A DNA stretch of 20,052 nucleotides. Origin: Sulfurovum sp. (lineage in GTDB: Bacteria > Campylobacterota > Campylobacteria > Campylobacterales > Sulfurovaceae). The notes beneath the pieces were generated by a model. The model was given only the letters and a program-made list of their open reading frames with translations, had not been told where the DNA came from and ran no database searches. Location: NCBI GenBank assembly GCA_027066595.1, contig JAMONG010000003.1:1-20052 (forward strand), given 5' to 3'. Each line of letters starts with the position of its first letter. Position 1 is the first letter of the stretch. Shown piece after piece: positions 15,473-20,052 of this stretch. Position numbers and translations under genes: made by a program.

Positions 15473-16320
15473 TTTTAGGAGTAGATGTTGGAGGTACATA
15501 TCTTCGTTATGAATTGAGAAAAGGGTCAAAGAGTGTGAAAAAAGCTACACTAAAGAGTAGTGAAATTGGATTAGCTACTTTTTTAGACTCTCTCTTGAAA
15601 AAAGAACAAAGTATAACTTCTATTTATATATCATATGCAGGACAGGTGCGCGATGGACGGATTATTACAGCACCAAACATCACAATAGATAAAGAGAATA
15701 TTCAAGCTTACATAGAAGAGAAATACGAAGTAGAACTCCTGATAGAAAATGATCTCAACTGCGCTGTTTTGGCAGAGTCACAAGCTTATGATACACAAAA
15801 TATTGCAGCGCTCTTTGTTGGGTCTGGTTTAGGGCTTGGAATCATCAGCGATTCTGTTTTGCTTCGTGGCTTTGAAAATATTGCTACAGAGTTAGGGCAT
15901 ATTCCTTTTCAAGATGCTCCATTTTTTTGTTCGTGTGGAAAGCGCAACTGTATGGAGCTATATGCTTCAGGCAGTGGGGTTTTAAAATGGAAACAGTATT
16001 ACAAATTAGATGAAAGTTTCTCTCTGCAAGCACTTTGCAAGAATAAGAGAAAGGATGCTCAAAAAATATATAGACAATTTATCGAGGCTTTATTATATGC
16101 AGTTGGAACAACCATTACCCTTTTTAATTCAGAAATTTTAGTTTTAGGTGGAGGTATTATTAAAAATAATCCAGACATATATAAAGAAATATCTAGAAGA
16201 ATTAAAAATTATGCAATGCCACTTTCTTTACAAAATATGAAAATAGTATGTTCACAATTTGAAAACTCCTCTTTAGAAGGTGCATTTTTACTAAAGGAAA
16301 AGCGATGTCAAATAAGTTAA
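15469..16320 (+). CDS. ROK-family sugar kinase, probably glucokinase
   Basis: Cytosolic ATP-dependent hexose kinase of the ROK family, 283 residues. The N-terminal phosphate loop is GVDVGGTYLR (4-13). The catalytic base is Asp95 in ENDLNCAV, and the second phosphate motif is VGSGLGLG (117-124). The sugar and zinc site is ELGH (141-144) with CSCGKRNCMELYASG supplying Cys154, Cys156 and Cys161 plus sugar-contact Glu163. There is no N-terminal helix-turn-helix, so it is a kinase, not a NagC/XylR-type repressor. Start codon overlaps the glgA stop as ATGA, with AGGAG at 15458-15462. Glucose is the likely substrate, because the GH57 enzymes and glucanotransferase beside it release free glucose; fructose or mannose cannot be excluded. 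Confidence 0.85.
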   Translation: MILGVDVGGTYLRYELRKGSKSVKKATLKSSEIGLATFLDSLLKKEQSITSIYISYAGQVRDGRIITAPNITIDKENIQAYIEEKYEVELLIENDLNCAVLAESQAYDTQNIAALFVGSGLGLGIISDSVLLRGFENIATELGHIPFQDAPFFCSCGKRNCMELYASGSGVLKWKQYYKLDESFSLQALCKNKRKDAQKIYRQFIEALLYAVGTTITLFNSEILVLGGGIIKNNPDIYKEISRRIKNYAMPLSLQNMKIVCSQFENSSLEGAFLLKEKRCQIS

Positions 16321-17771
16321 ATATACTTTTTACTGCTTCAGAAGTTGTGCCATTTGAAAAAACGGGTGGTTTGGCAGATGTTGCAGGTGCACTTCCAAAA
16401 GCTTTGGAAAGACTTGGACACAATATAATTGTTGTAATGCCTCGTTATTATAATATTGACAGAAGTCAACTTGAACAACTTCCTACACCATTAGGTGTTC
16501 CTATGGGAAGTTTAGGAGAGTTTTGGGCAGGTGTTTATAGAAGACAACTTCCAAAAAGTAAAGTGACTATTTATTTTATAGATTATGAAGCATATTTCGG
16601 ACGGAGTGGGCTTTATGGTGATAAGGAGGGAGGCTATCATGATAATGATAAGCGTTTTATTTTTTTCTCTAAAGCTGCATTGCAACTTTGTAAAATGCTC
16701 CCTTTTACACCAGATATTATTCATGCAAATGATTGGCATACTGCAGTACTGCCTCTTTTAGCACAAACTCGTTTTGTGCATGATTTTGCCCATGCTGCAA
16801 CTGTTTTGACAATTCATAATCTTCAGCATCAAGGCTATTGTGATAAAAGTATTATTGATGTTATGGAAGTTGGTTGGGAACATTTTAATCACCATGAGTT
16901 AGAGAGTTTTGATAGTATTAATCTGCTTAAAGGTGGTATTGCTGTAGCAGATGCTATTACGACAGTTTCAAAAAAATATGCACAAGAGATTCAAACGCCA
17001 GACTTTGGATTTGGACTTGATGGGCATTTACGGGCACATAATTATAAACTCTTTGGAATTCTTAATGGTGTTGATTATGCTGAATGGAATCCCTCACAAG
17101 ATAAGTTTATTGCCATGAAATATGATAGAGACGATATAGATAAAAAAGCACTTTGCAAAAGAGATTTACAAAAACATTTTGGACTAGTTTTGCGTGAAGA
17201 TATACCTCTTATAGGTTTTGTTGGACGTTTTGTAGAACAAAAAGGGATAGCACTTATTGCATCAGTAGTGTATAAACTCCTTGATTATGAATTACAGATT
17301 GTAATGCTTGGAACAGGCGAAGTATGGGCGGAATCATTTTTTGCAAAAGTAGCACATGGTAGAGAAAACTTTGCTCTGCATATCGGTTACTCAAATGTAC
17401 TTGCACATAAAATAGAAGCAGGAAGTGATATGTTTTTAATGCCTTCAATTTTTGAGCCGTGTGGGCTTAATCAGATTTATAGTCTGCGTTATGGTACTTT
17501 ACCTATTGTTCGTGCAACAGGTGGGCTAGATGATACAATAATCAACTTTGATGATGATCATAACATAGGCAATGGTTTTAAGTTCTATGATGCGACTAAT
17601 GAAGCACTTTACCATACCGTATTGTGGGCTGTAGATGTTTATAAGAATAGCAAAGAGGCATTTCAAAAAATGCAGCAGTTTGCAATGCAAGAACACTTTA
17701 GCTGGGAAGATTCGGCAAAAGAGTATGAAAAAGTGTATCTTTTTGCACTTAAGAGTAAAAGAGGAAATTAA
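16305..17771 (+). CDS. glgA: Glycogen synthase, full-length paralogue
   Basis: GT5 glycogen synthase of 488 residues, typical length. Motifs are KTGGLADVAGALP (from Lys19), NDWHTAVLP, IHNLQHQG, LNGVDYAEWNPSQD (donor-side block complete), GRFVEQKG and FEPCGLNQ with catalytic Glu384. Unlike the shorter paralogue upstream, it carries every block of the standard bacterial GlgA, so it is probably the main chain-elongating enzyme. Start ATG at 16305 is inside the 3' end of the ROK kinase gene (16-base overlap) and is preceded by AAAGGA at 16294-16298. GlgB follows after a single base, which pairs elongation with branching. Confidence 0.95.
   Translation: MSNKLNILFTASEVVPFEKTGGLADVAGALPKALERLGHNIIVVMPRYYNIDRSQLEQLPTPLGVPMGSLGEFWAGVYRRQLPKSKVTIYFIDYEAYFGRSGLYGDKEGGYHDNDKRFIFFSKAALQLCKMLPFTPDIIHANDWHTAVLPLLAQTRFVHDFAHAATVLTIHNLQHQGYCDKSIIDVMEVGWEHFNHHELESFDSINLLKGGIAVADAITTVSKKYAQEIQTPDFGFGLDGHLRAHNYKLFGILNGVDYAEWNPSQDKFIAMKYDRDDIDKKALCKRDLQKHFGLVLREDIPLIGFVGRFVEQKGIALIASVVYKLLDYELQIVMLGTGEVWAESFFAKVAHGRENFALHIGYSNVLAHKIEAGSDMFLMPSIFEPCGLNQIYSLRYGTLPIVRATGGLDDTIINFDDDHNIGNGFKFYDATNEALYHTVLWAVDVYKNSKEAFQKMQQFAMQEHFSWEDSAKEYEKVYLFALKSKRGN
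17760..17765 (+). promoter_or_regulatory. Ribosome binding site fixing the glgB start
   Basis: AGAGGA sits 7 bases before the ATG at 17773. The frame is open upstream to 17635, but starts there would lie deep inside glgA with no matching site and no family similarity, so 17773 is taken as the real start. Confidence 0.65.
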
Positions 17772-17772
17772 G

Positions 17773-19692
17773 ATGAAACATGAAATTTTTTATGATCTGT
17801 CGCGTTTAAGCGAATTTGACATCTATCTTTTTAAAGAGGGTACACATGCAAAACTCTATAAACATCTAGGAGCACACCCTATGAAAAGAGATAGGAAAAG
17901 CGGTGTTTATTTTGCCCTTTGGGCACCAAACGCAAAGAGTGTAGCTGTTGAAGGAGATTTTAACGCTTATAATAAAAGTTCCCATCCTCTGCGAAAAAGA
18001 GAAGATGGTTCTGGTATCTGGGAGGGATTTATTACCAACATTACACAAGGAAGTACCTATAAGTATTATGTAGATTCAGATAATCTTTACGCAAATAAAG
18101 ATAAATCAGATCCTTTTGCTTTTTATACAGAAGTAGCACCTAGTTCTGCTTCAAAAATTTGGAATTTGGATGGTTTTACGTGGAATGATGTTAAATGGAT
18201 GAAAAACAGAGTTAAGAGAAATTCTCATAAAGCACCTATATCAATTTATGAGGTACATCTGGGTTCATGGAGACGAAAAGTTGAAGAGGATAACCGCTTT
18301 TTGACTTATGTTGAATCTGCGCACCTTTTAGCAGAATATCTTGTTGATATGAACTATACGCATGTTGAGCTAATGCCGGTCATGGAGCACCCTTTTGAGG
18401 GTTCATGGGGCTATCAGATAACTGGCTACTTTGCACCTACTTCACGCTATGGTTCGCCGCAGGAGTTTATGGAGTTTGTAAATATTATGCATCAGCATGA
18501 CATCGGGGTGATTTTAGACTGGGTACCATCACATTTTGTTAATGATGGGCATGGTCTGATGAACTTTGACGGCACCTGTCTTTATGAACATGCAGATTCG
18601 AGAAAGGGATACCATCCTGAGTGGAAGAGTGCAATATTTAATTATGATAGAAATGAAGTTCGGGCATTTTTGGTAAGTTCGGCAATGTTTTGGCTTGAGA
18701 TGTATCATGTAGATGGGATTCGTGTTGATGGTGTAGCTTCGATGCTCTATCTAGATTATGCTAGAGAAGAGGGCGAGTGGGTACCAAATGAAGATGGAAG
18801 TAATATTAACCGTGGTGCAGTAACATTTTTACAAATGCTAAATAAAATGGTGTATGAAAATTTCCCAGATATTATTATGGCAGCAGAAGAGTCAACAGAC
18901 TACGCTATGGTTACAGGAAGAGTGGATCAAGGTGGTTTGGGATTTGGTTATAAATGGAATATGGGCTGGATGCATGACATCTTAAAATATATGAAAATTG
19001 ATCCTTTTTTTCGAGAGTATTATCATAAAGATCTAACCTTTAGTTTTGTCTATATGTTCCATGAAAACTACATTCTGCCACTGAGTCATGATGAAGTTGT
19101 GCATATGAAAGGCTCACTCATTAATAAAATGCCGGGAGATAATGAGAAAAAGTTGGCAAACTTACGAGCACTTTATACTTTAATGATGGCACATCCTGGG
19201 AAGAAACTTCTTTTCATGGGTGGAGAATTTGCGCAGTTTAATGAGTGGCATTATGAAGCTAGTCTTGATTGGCATTTACTGCAATATCTGCCACATCAGG
19301 GAGTACAAAACTGTGTAAGAATATTGAATGGACTCTATAGAGATGAACCTTCTTTACATAGAAATGATATTGAAAATGAGGGTTTTTCTTGGATAAAAGA
19401 GAATGACTACACGGCGAATGTTATTGCTTTTATACGTAAAGGTGCACGTAATCAAAAACTGATTATTGTTGTTTGTAATTTTGCAGATAAAGAGCATATA
19501 CATTACAGGATTGGTGTCGCCAGAAAAGGTATTTATGAAACAATTTTTTCTTCAGACGATGTTCTTTTTGGTGGGAATACAAAAAAACTACCAAGTATGA
19601 AATCTGTTTCAAAAGAGGAACATGGATGTAAAAATCATATAAAGATTACATTGGCACCGCTTAGTGTCGTTTATTTACAAAAAAAATCATAG
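17773..19692 (+). CDS. glgB: 1,4-alpha-glucan branching enzyme
   Basis: GH13 branching enzyme that makes the alpha-1,6 branch points of glycogen; 639 residues. It has a single N-terminal CBM48-type beta-sandwich (ALWAPNAKSVAVEGDFN, roughly residues 50-67) and lacks the extra N1 domain that makes E. coli GlgB longer. The catalytic barrel carries DWVPSHF, GIRVDGVASMLY with nucleophile Asp319, AAEEST with acid/base Glu372, and LSHDEVVH with Asp440, followed by KMPGD. The WNMGWMHD block is diagnostic for GlgB as opposed to GlgX or amylase. One small variation is VHMKGS, where Met replaces the more usual Gly. The gene follows glgA after one base and is the last of the operon; its stop codon is inside a palindrome. 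Confidence 0.97.
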   Translation: MKHEIFYDLSRLSEFDIYLFKEGTHAKLYKHLGAHPMKRDRKSGVYFALWAPNAKSVAVEGDFNAYNKSSHPLRKREDGSGIWEGFITNITQGSTYKYYVDSDNLYANKDKSDPFAFYTEVAPSSASKIWNLDGFTWNDVKWMKNRVKRNSHKAPISIYEVHLGSWRRKVEEDNRFLTYVESAHLLAEYLVDMNYTHVELMPVMEHPFEGSWGYQITGYFAPTSRYGSPQEFMEFVNIMHQHDIGVILDWVPSHFVNDGHGLMNFDGTCLYEHADSRKGYHPEWKSAIFNYDRNEVRAFLVSSAMFWLEMYHVDGIRVDGVASMLYLDYAREEGEWVPNEDGSNINRGAVTFLQMLNKMVYENFPDIIMAAEESTDYAMVTGRVDQGGLGFGYKWNMGWMHDILKYMKIDPFFREYYHKDLTFSFVYMFHENYILPLSHDEVVHMKGSLINKMPGDNEKKLANLRALYTLMMAHPGKKLLFMGGEFAQFNEWHYEASLDWHLLQYLPHQGVQNCVRILNGLYRDEPSLHRNDIENEGFSWIKENDYTANVIAFIRKGARNQKLIIVVCNFADKEHIHYRIGVARKGIYETIFSSDDVLFGGNTKKLPSMKSVSKEEHGCKNHIKITLAPLSVVYLQKKS

Positions 19693-19710
19693 AACTTTTA
19701 AAAGTTCTAT
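19689..19710 (+). terminator. Perfect 22-bp palindrome over the glgB stop, possible operon-end hairpin
   Basis: ATAGAACTT, loop TTAA, AAGTTCTAT: a 9-bp stem that is a full perfect palindrome at DNA level, including the TAG stop of glgB. On the + strand it is not followed by a T run (GTGGTATTAT), so it is not a textbook intrinsic terminator. On the - strand it is followed by GATTTTTTTTG, which would make a terminator for transcripts arriving from the right. It may end the operon weakly, protect the 3' end of the mRNA, or bind a dimeric protein. Confidence 0.45.
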
Positions 19711-19728
19711 GTGGTATTATGTTGGAGG

Positions 19729-19756
19729 TTGACACTTATTATCAATTTGGTATGGA
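19729..19756 (+). promoter_or_regulatory. Candidate sigma-70 promoter ahead of the ATPase gene
   Basis: TTGACA at 19729-19734 is a perfect -35 box. After 16 bases stands TATGGA at 19751-19756, preceded by TG in the extended -10 position. The -10 match is weak (3 of 6). It lies in the 158-base gap (19693-19850) that otherwise holds only the palindrome, some short repeats and the ribosome binding site. Confidence 0.3.
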
Positions 19757-19770
19757 GCTTGGAAGAGAGG

Positions 19771-19818
19771 TTTTACTAGGTAAATTTTACTAATTGTTGA
19801 GAAAGGACAATTTATTAT
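19771..19818 (+). promoter_or_regulatory. Short direct and inverted repeats with a -10-like TATTAT
   Basis: TTTTACTA occurs twice (19771-19778 and 19785-19792), 14 bases apart, and GTAAATTTTAC at 19780-19790 is an 11-base inverted repeat between and over them. TATTAT at 19813-19818 matches a sigma-70 -10 box at 5 of 6 positions, with no clear -35. This arrangement could be an operator upstream of the ATPase promoter, but in AT-rich intergenic DNA such short repeats also arise by chance. Confidence 0.2.
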
Positions 19819-19840
19819 TTACTTTTATGAAAATAAAAAC

Positions 19841-19844
19841 GGAG
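19841..19844 (+). promoter_or_regulatory. Ribosome binding site of the P-type ATPase
   Basis: GGAG followed by six T and then ATG at 19851. The in-frame ATG at 19827 has only AAGGA 19 bases upstream, which is too far, so 19851 is preferred. Confidence 0.6.
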
Positions 19845-19850
19845 TTTTTT

Positions 19851-20052
19851 ATGGAAGTGCAAGATGTTGATATAGATAATTTATCAGGTTTAAATGAAGA
19901 AAGTGTCAAAGAACGACTTAAGAAATATGGTTTTAATGAGATAGATGAAAAAGTAGAGGGGTGGTTTCATCGTCTTTTTCGTAGGTTTTGGGGTCCGATT
20001 CCTTGGATGATTGAAGTGGCTGCGATTCTTTCTGCCATGGTACAACGATGGG
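19851..20052 (+). CDS. Plasma-membrane-type proton-pumping P-type ATPase, N-terminal fragment (3' truncated by window edge)
   Basis: Sixty-seven codons are present and the frame is open at the window end. The start is a cytosolic cation-ATPase N-domain: LSGLNEESVKERLKKYGFNEI (residues 11-31) is the usual alternating helix. It is followed by basic FHRLFRRFWGPIPWMIEVAAIL (39-60), the entry to the first membrane helix. The FWGPIPWMIE stretch is characteristic of P3A plasma-membrane H+-ATPases of plants, fungi and some prokaryotes, which export protons at the cost of ATP. The DKTGT phosphorylation site lies outside the window, so ion specificity rests on this N-terminal resemblance. It is separated from glgB by 158 bases and probably has its own promoter. 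Confidence 0.8.
   Translation, partial: MEVQDVDIDNLSGLNEESVKERLKKYGFNEIDEKVEGWFHRLFRRFWGPIPWMIEVAAILSAMVQRW

Noticed and set aside
17635..17772. N-terminal extension of GlgB by 46 residues
   Set aside because: It lies within glgA in another frame and has basic, low-information content; 17773 has a good ribosome binding site and immediately follows the glgA stop.
19719..19793. A 24-codon open frame (ATG at 19719, stop TAA 19791-19793) in the gap after glgB
   Set aside because: No ribosome binding site, no recognisable similarity, and it overlaps the best promoter candidate; most likely chance, possibly a leader peptide or gene remnant.
19827..19850. Earlier in-frame start for the P-type ATPase
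   Set aside because: No ribosome binding site at a workable distance, whereas 19851 has GGAG six bases upstream.

Overview
The window is AT-rich and tightly packed: every gene lies on the + strand, and most neighbours are separated by a few bases or overlap. Protein sequences, codon bias and gene style fit a Campylobacterota (epsilonproteobacterial) chemolithotroph of the Sulfurimonas/Sulfurovum type. That placement is inferred from sequence character; no rRNA or other marker gene is present.

Layout. The window opens inside a dihydrolipoamide dehydrogenase-like flavoprotein (C-terminal part, ends 461). An almost gapless run follows. It contains enolase (466-1743), an archaeal/thermophile-type alpha-glucan phosphorylase (1755-3923), a divergent glyceraldehyde-3-phosphate dehydrogenase (3901-4914), phosphoglucomutase (4924-6558), and a fused sugar-nucleotidyltransferase/left-handed-helix/mutase-like protein (6586-9087). 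Next come a GH57 glycosidase (9097-11118), a GH57 4-alpha-glucanotransferase (11126-13108), a GalT-family nucleotidylyltransferase (13101-14117), a first short glycogen synthase (14114-15472), a ROK sugar kinase (15469-16320), a second full-length glycogen synthase (16305-17771) and the branching enzyme GlgB (17773-19692). A perfect 22-bp palindrome covers the glgB stop codon. A 158-bp non-coding gap follows, and then the first 67 codons of a plasma-membrane-type (P3A) proton-pumping P-type ATPase (from 19851).

How it fits together. This is a glycogen synthesis, remodelling and mobilisation operon joined to pieces of lower glycolysis. The nucleotidyltransferase fusion probably makes a glucose nucleotide from glucose-1-phosphate. 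The two GlgA proteins extend chains, GlgB branches them, the GH57 enzymes trim and redistribute oligosaccharides, the phosphorylase releases glucose-1-phosphate, Pgm converts it to glucose-6-phosphate, and the ROK kinase recaptures free glucose. Gap and Eno act further down towards PEP.

Most notable points: no canonical glgC in the cluster; a mutase domain in the fusion protein that has lost its catalytic motifs; two unlike GlgA paralogues; a Gap whose NAD-selecting residues are all replaced, which predicts NADP use; and a GalT with no Leloir partners. No phage, IS element, CRISPR array, tRNA or rRNA was seen.
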